Shown: piece by piece, positions 15,982 to 26,700 of the stretch
Layout: every line of letters begins with the position of its first letter
How positions within the stretch are numbered: position 1 is the stretch's first letter
Source of the DNA: Saprospiraceae bacterium
GTDB lineage: Bacteria; Bacteroidota; Bacteroidia; Chitinophagales; Saprospiraceae
Assembly: GCA_020630735.1 (NCBI GenBank)
Contig: JAHDIP010000004.1
Span: 29,579-73,238 of the forward strand
Direction: 5' to 3'
Length of the DNA: 43,660 bases
Translations under genes and position numbers: made by a program
Notes under the pieces: model-generated
Database searches by the model: none
What the model saw: only the letters and a program-made list of their open reading frames with translations
Told to the model about the DNA's origin: nothing

Positions 15982-18900
15982 ATGAAATATAATTATAAAC
16001 ACATGAGAAAGCCCTTAAGCCTCATCTTTGTTTGTCTTCTTATTGGTATTTCTAGTTTTACTTACGCGAACACTATTCCCGATGATGGCTGGTCGTGGAT
16101 TCAGCGTAATAACTTCAAGGAAGCAAAAGATGCTTTTTTGAAAACATTAGAAAAAGACCCCAAAAATGAAGACGCTCTATGTGGTCTTATCTTTTTAGCA
16201 GAAACCTTGCAAGACTATGATGGCTACAAGGCACATATCAAAACCTTGATTGAGTCTAAATGGGACGAGAAGTATGTAGAATTATTCAAACACATTTATG
16301 ATGGTGATCCTGCAGATATCATAAAAAAAGATTTGCCAGAATATCTCATCATGACAGCAAGAGCTAATCATGCCGATTCGCTTTTCGAACGAAAAAAGTT
16401 TAAAGAATCAAGTAAACTTCTAGCCGAAAATGTAGGAGATTATAATTGGAGTATTATCGGTCCATTTGTAAATGTAGCAGGTAGCGGCCATATAGAAGAA
16501 CACTCCATTAATGAAGAACCATTTTCGCCAAATAAAATGTATACCAATGAATCTGGTATTGAATTGAAATGGATTAATCGAAAAGTGAGAGCTCCATATG
16601 GCGGACTAGTCTATACTTCTATTTTACCCTCTAGCAACGAGGGATCTTATTTTGCAAATACCTTTTTTGATTTTTCAAAAGATGAAACACTACAAATACG
16701 TATTGCTCGAAATACACCGATGAAAATATGGTTAGACGATGAACTTGTATTTGATCGAAATTACAACATCACTTATCGTTGGGATGCTGAAATAGTTGAA
16801 TTAAAAATTAAAGCGGGTACACATCGATTGTTAGTGAAATCTTCTCCTTATTTTGAAGCAGCAAGTAAGAGTAGTATTGATTTGGATTATAATGACCGAA
16901 GCGATAATGGAGATGGTTTTAATTCTTATTACGACGATTATGATTATGGTGGGTTTCAATCTTCAGGTTACCGAAATAACAATTCGTCTCCTCGGTTCTC
17001 TATCCGATTGACAGATACGAATGGAAAGTTATTGCAAGATGTGAAAACAAATTTTAATGGAACATATAACGCTACTTCATATGCTCCTACTATCCGAGAA
17101 AAAAAATTAATCAATAATTTACGTCAGCGTATTGAAAGCTCTCCAGATGATCTAAAAAATTATTACCTCTTATGCAAAGCCTATGCATTGTATAATTTGA
17201 ATGAAGAGGGAGAGAAAATATTTAAAAAGATATTGGAAGCCCATGAAGATGAAATCTATTTTAAATACTTAATGGCTAAGTTTTATGCGGTCAATGATAA
17301 GGGCGAAAAAGCTGAAGAATTAATTAGTAGTGTGAACGAAGAAGAGATACCTATTTTCCCTATGATGTCCAATGAGTTGGATAAAATAGATATGGAAAAA
17401 AATGAAGAAGAATATCTTTCAGTTTTAGAAAAGCTTTTAAATGTTTCGCCTACCAATTGGTCGATTATCAATCGCTATTTAAGTTATTATGGCAAGAAAG
17501 GAAAAACGGAAGAAAAGAAAACCTTTATACAAACCTTTATGGCCAAACATAAAGATGAAAAATATAAAGAACGCTTAGAACCTTATCTGGAAGACGATAG
17601 TTACAAGCCTTCCTCTTATAAACCAATGACAGATAAAGAGCGAGATAAAGAAGCAAAAGAAGCTCAAAAAAATATTAAAAAACGATTCCGATTTTCTGAT
17701 TATTATACTGTTATAAGTGCATTAAAAAGAAAAGAAAAATTTGATGATGTTTTTAAATTATATGACGAGCTGATCCGCTTAAAACCTTACCAGATCAATG
17801 CAATGGAAAGAAAGGCGGAATTGTTATTTGAAAAAGATCGTTTAGATGAAGCACTCGTTACACTTAATCAAATTTTAGAAATTAGACCGTATAATAAAGA
17901 TGCTCTCGAACAAATTGGTGATATTTATTTTGAAAAAGACGATAAAGACGTAGCGCTAGAATATTACAAAAAAGCTCGAAAAATAAGCTTGCAAGGGAAT
18001 TCTTATTATGGTTCTGATGGCCTCGATAAAAAGATTGAAAAAATTAAAAATAAAAAATCATACAAAGAATTTTTTAATTCTATTTCTTTCGAAGATGCGT
18101 TAAAAGATGAGGGCTGGAAGGAGAAATATAAGGAAGAAGAATCGGTCGTTTTACTCTATTCTATTGAAGCTGCATTGAATAAAGAAAACATGATGGATTA
18201 CAACCAAAAAATGATGATCTATATTCAAAATAAGGCTGGAGCAACCTTTTGGACGGAAGCTAACTTTGGATTTATAGGCAACATTAGTTTTGTGAAAGTA
18301 CTCAAAAAAGATGGTCGAGTTACAAGCCCTAATCGAAATTATAATTACGTCGTTTTTAAGAATTTAGAACCAGGTGATATTATACAAATCGAAGGAAATT
18401 CTTCTGCTAATATGACGCAAGAGTTACCCGATGAAATGTTCCATATTTCGGCAGTCTCTTATGATGTACCTGTACGCCATGCGAAGTATGAATTCATTTT
18501 GCCTAAAGGAAAATATATTGACTACGAATGTAATCGAATAGATTGTACCGCTAAAAAAAGAACGGATGCAGAATATGATATTTACGAGTGGGAATATTGG
18601 GATGTACCAAAGGTAGAACGTGAAGATGCGATACTAGATAATCTCGATTCTTATGCTTGGATGATGTTTAGTACACTTAAAGATTGGGGCGATGTCGTCA
18701 AATGGTATTTGCGTAAAACTTATCGTAGACTAGAGACAAATTATGAAATAGAAGAGACCTTAAAAACCATTGTGACCGATGAAATGGATGAGGAAGAAAA
18801 AGTCAAAAGTATATACAATTATTTGACTAAAGAAATCACTTATTCTCATGTCTCGTTTTTAAATTCTAATTATATTCCTAAAAAACCTTCTGAAACAATT

Positions 18901-19872
18901 TCTGCTGAAATAGGTGATTGTAAAGATGTTGCTTCGTTAATGATAAGTATGTTAAGAGCGGTCGGAATTGAGTCGTATTATGTACTCGTTCGAACATCTA
19001 ATTATTCCAACATTGAGCCTCGTCCAACCAACTTAACCTTCAATCATGTTATCGTAGGTTATGTGCTGAAAGATGGAAAGATGCGTTATATGGATATGAC
19101 GACAGACTATTATCCACACTACGTTATCCCTGAATTTGATGGTAATGCATGGGCCTTGTTAGTGAAGGAAGGAGAGAAAGATATATTCCGATTACCAAAT
19201 GATTTGCTTGATCCTTCCAAAAGCAAAATGGATGTAACGATTAAGGCAAAGGTCAACACAGATCGTAGTTTGTCTATGGATGCGGATGTAAATCTATCAG
19301 GTGTTATTGGTGGAAAAGTACGAGAGTCACTAAATAGAATTACAACAGAAGCAGATCGACGAAAATATTTAACTGAATACTTCGGTAGTGGTGCATTCGA
19401 CCATTTAGTATTGAATGATTTTAGCTTCGAAAACTTAGAAGATATCACCATTCCTCTTAGTAGTTCTTTTGATATGAAAGCTTATAATCATGTCGAGAAA
19501 GTGAGTAGTTTTTATATCATTCAAGTACCTATTTTTAAACCTATCAGTACTAGTCCGACTTTGTTTGTAGATAAACGCTACAACAATCTAGACCTATTAG
19601 CTCTGTTTGAAACTGCACCGAATTTTCAAAAAATAGACTTAGAGATTCCGTCTACATTTACCTTAATGGAAATGCCTCAAAATGTCAAAATTGATAATGA
19701 ATTTGCAAGCTATGAATTACGGTTTAATAAAACAGCGAAAGGCTTTCAAATAGAACGAGAACTAGTCTTCAAAAATCGCTTGGTTGAAAATAAAGACTAT
19801 CAAAAATTTAAAGATTTTTATATGCAAATTTTGGATGCTGATCGAACAAAATTAGCGATCAAAAAACGATAA
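15982..19872 (+). CDS. Exported TPR / DUF3857 / transglutaminase-like protein
   Basis: A 1296-residue protein with a signal peptide. The hydrophobic core SLIFVCLLIGISSFTYAN follows a basic start; a second ATG at codon 8 gives an equally good signal sequence. Tetratricopeptide-like helices occur at about residues 25-90, 385-450 and 575-680. A DUF3857-type beta domain is at about 740-880. A transglutaminase-like fold follows, with a complete candidate triad: C980 (IGDCKDVASL), H1022 (TFNHVIVGY) and D1038 (RYMDMTTDYYP). A C-terminal beta-rich domain ends the protein. Bacteroidota commonly encode such proteins in the periplasm, with unknown substrates. Its last 21 nt overlap the end of the convergent phosphopantetheinyl transferase gene. 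Confidence 0.85.
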   Translation: MKYNYKHMRKPLSLIFVCLLIGISSFTYANTIPDDGWSWIQRNNFKEAKDAFLKTLEKDPKNEDALCGLIFLAETLQDYDGYKAHIKTLIESKWDEKYVELFKHIYDGDPADIIKKDLPEYLIMTARANHADSLFERKKFKESSKLLAENVGDYNWSIIGPFVNVAGSGHIEEHSINEEPFSPNKMYTNESGIELKWINRKVRAPYGGLVYTSILPSSNEGSYFANTFFDFSKDETLQIRIARNTPMKIWLDDELVFDRNYNITYRWDAEIVELKIKAGTHRLLVKSSPYFEAASKSSIDLDYNDRSDNGDGFNSYYDDYDYGGFQSSGYRNNNSSPRFSIRLTDTNGKLLQDVKTNFNGTYNATSYAPTIREKKLINNLRQRIESSPDDLKNYYLLCKAYALYNLNEEGEKIFKKILEAHEDEIYFKYLMAKFYAVNDKGEKAEELISSVNEEEIPIFPMMSNELDKIDMEKNEEEYLSVLEKLLNVSPTNWSIINRYLSYYGKKGKTEEKKTFIQTFMAKHKDEKYKERLEPYLEDDSYKPSSYKPMTDKERDKEAKEAQKNIKKRFRFSDYYTVISALKRKEKFDDVFKLYDELIRLKPYQINAMERKAELLFEKDRLDEALVTLNQILEIRPYNKDALEQIGDIYFEKDDKDVALEYYKKARKISLQGNSYYGSDGLDKKIEKIKNKKSYKEFFNSISFEDALKDEGWKEKYKEEESVVLLYSIEAALNKENMMDYNQKMMIYIQNKAGATFWTEANFGFIGNISFVKVLKKDGRVTSPNRNYNYVVFKNLEPGDIIQIEGNSSANMTQELPDEMFHISAVSYDVPVRHAKYEFILPKGKYIDYECNRIDCTAKKRTDAEYDIYEWEYWDVPKVEREDAILDNLDSYAWMMFSTLKDWGDVVKWYLRKTYRRLETNYEIEETLKTIVTDEMDEEEKVKSIYNYLTKEITYSHVSFLNSNYIPKKPSETISAEIGDCKDVASLMISMLRAVGIESYYVLVRTSNYSNIEPRPTNLTFNHVIVGYVLKDGKMRYMDMTTDYYPHYVIPEFDGNAWALLVKEGEKDIFRLPNDLLDPSKSKMDVTIKAKVNTDRSLSMDADVNLSGVIGGKVRESLNRITTEADRRKYLTEYFGSGAFDHLVLNDFSFENLEDITIPLSSSFDMKAYNHVEKVSSFYIIQVPIFKPISTSPTLFVDKRYNNLDLLALFETAPNFQKIDLEIPSTFTLMEMPQNVKIDNEFASYELRFNKTAKGFQIERELVFKNRLVENKDYQKFKDFYMQILDADRTKLAIKKR

Positions 19873-20631
19873 ACTTTTTTTAAAAAATAGTACTTCCTTA
19901 TTATTATCCAATAAAGCCAGACTAATAAAATGGTCTGGCTTTATTGTTATGGTTTTTACATAAATATTTGTATTAGGATTTGCCTTAAACGGGAAACGAC
20001 CACTTATAAAACGACTACCATCCAAAATAGTAATGATATCCATATTACTTATTAAGCCAGTTCCGAAAGCTTTAAGCAAAGCTTCTTTTCTTGTCCAAAA
20101 TTCACAAAATCGGTAAGGATTCTCACCTATATAGTTTTGTTCTTCTGTATTGAAATATTCATTAATAACGGATTGATAAGAATGATTAACTTTTGTTTTT
20201 TCAACATCAATACCAAGTTCATTACCAATGCAAAAGGCGAAAAATATTTTTTCTTTAGTATGGCTAACATTAAAATGAAGGTCTAGGCTATTTTTCTCTA
20301 ATACAGGTTTTCCATAAATGCCTTTAGATAATTTTATCACTTGATTTGGAGTATCAAGATAATGCATTAATAGGTGTCGGAGTAGGCCACGAGTAATAGA
20401 ATAATGCCTTGTATCTCTTTCAAAACGATAGCGTTCAGCTTTGGATTGTTCTTCTTTTTCTAGAAGGGAAAATAGATAAAGTTGTTGCTCCTTCGAAAAA
20501 TCTTCAAAATCAAACTGCCAAACATGAACACTATCTAATGATGCAAAAATAGTTTTATCTGTTTTTTTCCAATCGGGTACTATCGTTTCACAAAAAACGG
20601 TAAAGTCAGTGTTGTAAAAAGGTACAGACAT
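19852..20631 (-). CDS. Sfp-type 4'-phosphopantetheinyl transferase
   Basis: A 259-residue enzyme that moves the phosphopantetheine arm of CoA to the conserved Ser of carrier domains. Both family signatures are present: GIDVEKTK with metal-binding D142 and E144, and FWTRKEALLKAFG with E183. SLDLHFNVSHTKEKIFFAF carries the conserved N-x-S-H. Length and order fit the Sfp/AcpT-II group used for NRPS and PKS carriers. It lies downstream of the megasynthase gene in the same direction after a 136-nt gap, so it is the obvious activator of that protein's PCP1, ACP and PCP2. The 3' end overlaps the convergent TPR/transglutaminase gene by 21 nt and contains a 13-bp inverted repeat. Confidence 0.93.
   Translation of the reverse strand: MSVPFYNTDFTVFCETIVPDWKKTDKTIFASLDSVHVWQFDFEDFSKEQQLYLFSLLEKEEQSKAERYRFERDTRHYSITRGLLRHLLMHYLDTPNQVIKLSKGIYGKPVLEKNSLDLHFNVSHTKEKIFFAFCIGNELGIDVEKTKVNHSYQSVINEYFNTEEQNYIGENPYRFCEFWTRKEALLKAFGTGLISNMDIITILDGSRFISGRFPFKANPNTNIYVKTITIKPDHFISLALLDNNKEVLFFKKSLSFFDR
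19910..19945. terminator. 13-bp perfect inverted repeat inside the 3' end of the Sfp gene
   Basis: AATAAAGCCAGAC (19910-19922) and its exact reverse complement (19933-19945) flank a 10-nt loop. The hairpin begins 38 nt after the stop of the + strand TPR/transglutaminase gene and lies within the coding part of the convergent transferase gene. It has the shape of an intrinsic terminator for the + strand transcript, although the following T content (TTATTGTTAT) is only moderate. Confidence 0.5.
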
Positions 20632-20673
20632 TTAATTTTATATTAAAAAATGGTTTTAGACTTGTCAATGATT

Positions 20674-20710
20674 AGAGTTTATGTCAAAATAAGTTTATAA
20701 GATAAACTCT
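20674..20710 (-). promoter_or_regulatory. Mutually exclusive hairpins between NRPS-PKS and Sfp genes
   Basis: Two overlapping stems share one arm. AGAGTTTAT (20674-20682) pairs with ATAAACTCT (20702-20710) over 9 bp with a 19-nt loop; AGTTTAT (20692-20698) pairs with ATAAACT (20702-20708) over 7 bp with a 3-nt loop. They cannot form together. The position in the 136-nt gap suggests an attenuator or processing site that sets the Sfp level relative to the megasynthase; this is inference. Confidence 0.35.
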
Positions 20711-20767
20711 ACTATTGATAATTCTTAAACTGATACCAGTATGCTATAAGTGAACTATCTTCTAAAT

Positions 20768-23700
20768 TTATGAGTTATTATCTTTGCTAATTTCATCTAA
20801 ACATTGTTGCAAAATCCGTGCGAACTCTTGTCCATTAGGTGGGTCAAACATATATAGATGATCACCAGGAATTTCTTTTACAATTATTCCATCTTTAGCA
20901 TATGGTCCCCAGCCTAAATGTTCAAAATCTTTCATAAAGAAACGACGTTCTTTTGCTCTAAATAAATGAATAGCACCATCATATGGAGTCAGTTTGTAAT
21001 GCTGAAAAGCAATGTGATTCATTCGATCAACTAATGCAAAATGATCCGTTTCTGCTTTATTTAATTCTTGTTGTTCATTATGTGTCAGACGATATTTCCA
21101 ACGTTTGAAACGGCGTTGTAAAGTATTCGTTTTATACTTTAGGTTTTTAATTGGAGACTTCGTAATTTCAGATAAATTCCAAGCAACTTTTTTACCAAAA
21201 GTAGAAAGTGATTCGTAATAACTTTCTACCTCTCCAGTAATTTCTGGTCTAACAACGGTATCAAACATACCAAGCATAGCGACCTCTTTCCCTTGTGCTT
21301 TAAGTTGTTTTGCAATTTCAAAAGCAATCAAGCCGCCAAAAGAATAACCTGCTAGCGCATAAGGACCATCAGGATCAATAGTAAACATCTCCTTAATATA
21401 AGCCGCTGCAATTTTTTCGATTCTATCCAAAGGCTTTGCTTCGCCATTCAATCCTATGGCATGGAAACCGTAAATAGGTTGATCAGGAGCCATATGTTGA
21501 GCAAGCGTTTTGTACATGAGAACGTGTAAACCAGCACCATGTATCAAGTAAATAGGCATTTTATTTCCCTTACCTTGAATGGTGACAAGTGGACCTTTCG
21601 ACTTTTTCTTTTTGGTTTTTGTCTCTTCTGGTTCATCTTCAATCAGTTCAGCTAAATCTTTAATCGTAGCATGCTCAACCAAACAAGTAAGTGGTAGTTT
21701 TTTGCCTCGCTCTTTTTTGATTTTGGCAATCATTTCTACTGCAATAAGAGAGTGACCACCCAATTCATAAAAGTTATCATTTATACCGATTTTTTCTTGA
21801 CCTAAAAGCTCTTTCCAAAGTCCAGTTAAAAATTCTTCTTCTTTCGATATTGGTGCTTGGTACGCTTTATCAAGTTCAGATGAAGAGTAGTCAGGAATCG
21901 GCAATTTGTTCCGATTAATCTTCATTGAAGACGTCATTGGAAAAGATTCCATACTTACAAAAGCAACAGGAATCATGTAATTAGGCAACTTGTCTTTTAA
22001 GAAACTTTTAAGTACAGAAGTATCAAAGCTAGTTCCTTTTTTAGTAATTAGATAAGCAACTAAACGCTTATCATTCGGTTGATCTTCTCGAACGACAACA
22101 ACATTTTGAGAGATATCTGAGTGTTGTGCTATTGTAGCTTCTATTTCCCCCAATTCAATTCTGAATCCACGAATTTTTACTTGAAAATCTGCACGACTCA
22201 AATACTCTAAATCACCATTGGGTAAATAACGAGCAAGGTCACCTGTCCGATAAAGTTTTTCGTTACTATTAAATGGACTTGGTACGAATTTACGCACGTT
22301 TAATTCTGGACGTTTGAAGTAGCCTTCTTTTGCTACACCAATTCCACCTATGTAAATTTCACCACTAGCACCAATAGGAACCACTTGCATTTTTTCGTCC
22401 AACAAATAAACCTGAACATTATTAATCGGTCGGCCAATTGGTTCGTAACCAGAATCTGCTTTTGTCAATAAACGATCTCCTTCTAGTTTCTTTAGAGTAG
22501 ACCAAATAGTTGTTTCTGTTGGACCATAAATATTGTATAAGTGCTTGCTTTTGGCAATAAGCTTATTAGCTAGATCTTTATTCAATCCTTCGCCGCCACA
22601 TAATATAGTCAATAAGTTACTTCCTTCCCAATCGGCAGTAAGTAACATCTTCCAAGTAGCAGGAGTAGCTTGCATTAAAGTTGCTTTACTTCTGTTAATT
22701 AGTTGACTTAATTCAAAACCATTTACTTTTGTTTCTTCATCTACTAAGAAAACTTTTGAACCTAAAAATAAAGGCATGAAAAAGTCTTGTACAGATGGAT
22801 CAAAGGCTACTGAAGCTACACTCAAAATTGTCTCATCAGTTCCTAGATCTAGAGCATCAATAATAGCGTAATGATGATCGATAACTTGATGGTGCTGAAT
22901 AAGGACACCTTTAGGTTTTCCTGTTGAACCAGAGGTATAATTAATATAAGCATAGTCTGTAGCTTTCACTCCTATACTTGGGTTGCTCGCTGGTAATTTA
23001 GTTAATTCGGCTGCAATTTTTTCGAGAAAAATAACACTTCCATCTTGAGTAGGAATTTTATTTTCTAATTCTTGATGTGTCAATAAAAATCGAGATTGCG
23101 TATCTTCAATAATAACACTTAATCGGTCTTTTGGATTAACAGGATCAAGAGGAACATATACGCCTCCAGCTTTTATGGTTGCTAGTAAACTAACAATTAA
23201 ATCAGGAGTTCGGTTAAAGTATACTCCAACGAATTCACCTTTTTGTAAACCAGCAGTAATCAGATAATGGGCAAGCTTATTTGCCTTTTTGTTTAACTGC
23301 TCATATGTCAATTCATTATACTGATCGGCACAAGCAGTTTTGTGAGGATATTGCTCTGCAATTTGTTCAATTAAGTCTTGTATGGTTTTATTATTTGGAT
23401 ATTTCTGTAAGGTATTATTCCACTCGTTTAGTAAAATACTTTTTTGAGCTAGTGGAAGAATATCCAATTGATTCAATGGTTGTTGAGCTTGAACTATAAT
23501 ACTTTGTAATAATTTTTCAACCTCCAATAATCGTCGTTGAATGGTTTCTTTATTAAATAAATCGGTATTATAAATCCACTCAAAATCAACACCCGTTGTT
23601 GTTGGTTTTACGTTGATAAAAATATCAAAGGTTTCGTAATTTCTAGGTATCGGTGTTAGTTGAGCTTCTAGATTGTCGAAGTGCAATTTTCCTACATCAG

Positions 23701-26700
23701 AATCCAAATTAAACAGAATAGAAATAATAGGTTGACGACTAGGATCACGAGCTATATTTAGTTTTTTTACTAAGGTTCCTAGAGTATAATTTTGATGATC
23801 AAAAGCATCTAATACCTTTGTTCGTACATTTTTTAGATGTTGATTGAATGGCGTATTTTTATCTACTTGCATTCTGATGGGCAATAGATTTACTCCATGT
23901 CCAACAAGTGTTTGATTATCGTTAGTTGTCTGACTTGCTGCAACCATTCCTAGTACAAAATCATCTTGACCAGATAGGCGGTGAATATAAGTTTGGAATG
24001 CTGCAAATAAAGTGATAAATAGAGTAGTGCCTTGCTTAGCAGAAAATGATTTTAATGCCTGAAAGTCTTGGGCTTTAATACTAATTTTTTCGCAAGCAGC
24101 ATCATAAGTTTTTAAACTTGGTCTAGAGCGATCAGTTGGGAATTCTAAAATTGGAATATCGTTTTTAAATTGATTGACCCAATAATTTTCCGTGGCTTGT
24201 TTTTCTGGACTAGCTTGATAAGCAACTTGTTCTTCTACAAAAGCACTCAATTGTTTAGGCTCTTCTAGTTTTGGAACGGTTTTATTACAAAATGCTGTAT
24301 AAAACTTCCCCAAGTCATTGGCAATTATTCCACAAGACCAACCATCTGCAATTCCATGGTGCACAGTAAGGAAGAAGTGATGTTTTTGATCACTTATTCT
24401 GACTAATTTTGCACGAAGCAATGGACCGCTAAAAATATCTAATGGAGTTTCTGATTCCTCAAAACGAAGAGCAGCAAGTTTTTCTTCTTGCTCATTTAGG
24501 CTGAGCATACTTAGATCAACGAGTGGAAGTTCTATTGTTAGTGTTGGCAAAATCGTTTGGCTGACTTCTTCTTTGTTAAATACGGAACGAAGCGCTTCAT
24601 GTCGATTCACAACAGCTTGCAACGCTCGTTTGAAATGATCAATATAAAATGTACCTTTAAAAAGATAATCGGCTGAAAGGTTATAAGCAGCCGAAGCTTC
24701 ATTTCCTATTTGTTGTTCAACCCAAACTTCCTTTTGACCTTCAGTCAGTGCTATCTTTTTTTTTTCTGAGATTTTTAGCTGACTAGGATTTTCTGCTTGA
24801 AGATGGGGTGGATAGATAATAATATTTTTGTCCTCTACATCAGCAACAGTGATTTTGAAAAATCCAGCCGTTTGCATTTCTCTGATGCTTTCTTCCATTA
24901 CCTTAAAGGTAAAGTCAAAATCTTCTTGTGTATGTGCTGTTGAAACAAGCCCTGCTTTTTCGGTAATATGCACACCCTTTAGTCTGCAAAAGAAAAAGAA
25001 TAAACGAGAAAGTGGATTATCGTCTGTTACTTTTACGGTTAAGAAAGAAGCAGAAGATAGAATTTGTAAAGGTACTTTTGAATGTATAAATAAGGTTTTT
25101 AATCGTTCAGCAAAACGAGCTGTTTTTAAATTTAATTCATCGTACATTGCTTGACCACCTTCTTTGATTGCACTAAGGGCAGCAAAAGAAGCAGCCATGC
25201 TTAGCGGGTGACGAACGAAGGTTCCTCCAAAAAAAGTAACACCAGCTTCAGGATAAGAAGCATCGCCAAATTGCCACATTCCTCCATCGAAGGCATCCAT
25301 ATATTTTGCCTTTCCTGCAACAGCAGCCATCGGCAAACCTCCAGAAATTATTTTACCATAAGCAACGATATCTGCCTGTACACCAAACCATTCTTGTGCA
25401 CCCCCCATGCCTAATCGAAAACCTGTAATCATTTCATCAAAGATGAGTGCCACATCGTTTTCTTCTGTAACTTTTCGGACAGCTTTGATTAATTCAAAAT
25501 GTTGTCGATGCGGATAGGCAGCTTGAATAGGTTCGATAATTACAGCAGCTAAATCGTCTGCATTTTCCAAAATAATATCAATTACATTAGGGTCATCATA
25601 TTTTAAAACGACTACATTTTCTACCAAGAAATTTGGAATGCCAGGCGAAACAGGTACCGAAACTGATTTCCCGTTTCGTTGAACAGATCGGACTAACATT
25701 TCATCTGCTATGCCATGATAGTCGCCTTCAAAAACGGCAATTTTATTTTTAAAAGTAGTGGTTCGAGCAGCTCGTACTGAAGCAGAAACAGCTTCAGAAC
25801 CTGTATTAACTAAGGTCACTCTATCCATACCAGATAGCTCACATAAAAGGTCAGCAACCTTTCGGGCAAGTGGTGTTAAAACACCAAGTTCAAATCCTTT
25901 ATCTAATTGTTGACGAACAGCTTCTTGAACAAAATCGGGCGTATGTCCAAAAAGACTAATTCCAAAAGCCATCCGATAATCAACGTATTCATTTCCATCA
26001 ACATCCCAAATTTTTGATCCTTTAGAACGTTCAACTGCGATCTGGTAAATCATCTCTTTCCATAGCTTCATAAAGCCAGTTATTGAACGAGGATCGGCAA
26101 GATGTGTCCGTTGTTGTTGAGTAAGTTGTTTAGAACCTTTAGTACGTGTATTATATCGGTTGATTAAGTCTTCAAGATATTGTTGTTGTTGAGGTGTGAG
26201 ACCATTATCGTCTTTTTTATCTATGGGTTTCCACGGACCATGTGCGCTTCCATCCCCTTTTTTTACTTGTAATGGTGTATTCGATTTGTTGCGCTCAACT
26301 TTTTGAGTTGGTATATCATTGCTAGTATTCGGTACTTTTGGTGGAGTAGGAGCGGCAATTTGTTGCTGCTGAATACTAGGACTTGTTACATTTGGAAGAG
26401 GAACAATTGTTTGGCCACTTAACAAAGCTAACTGTTGTTCCATTAATTGCAACTGCTTATTTACTAAGGCCTCCAATGAACCCATAGGAACATTAGATGA
26501 TTGAAGTGGCTGTTGTGGTGCTTGGTAAAACGTTTGTGGAGCAGTTGTTTGCTGTTGGACAGGAACTTGTTGAATAGGCTGCTTGGGTAATGAAGTAGAA
26601 GGAACTTGCTGTTTATTTAATTCTTCAAGTTCATGTTCTAGTGCATTGTCAGGAAGCTGTTCGTCAATTAATTCTGCTAAGGCATCAAAGCTTGGAGCTT

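Noticed and set aside
26104-26640. Gln/Pro-rich stretch between ACP and aminotransferase as a tandem repeat or phase-variable tract.
   Set aside because: Gln codons are dispersed and mixed with no regular unit; it is better read as a flexible interdomain linker.
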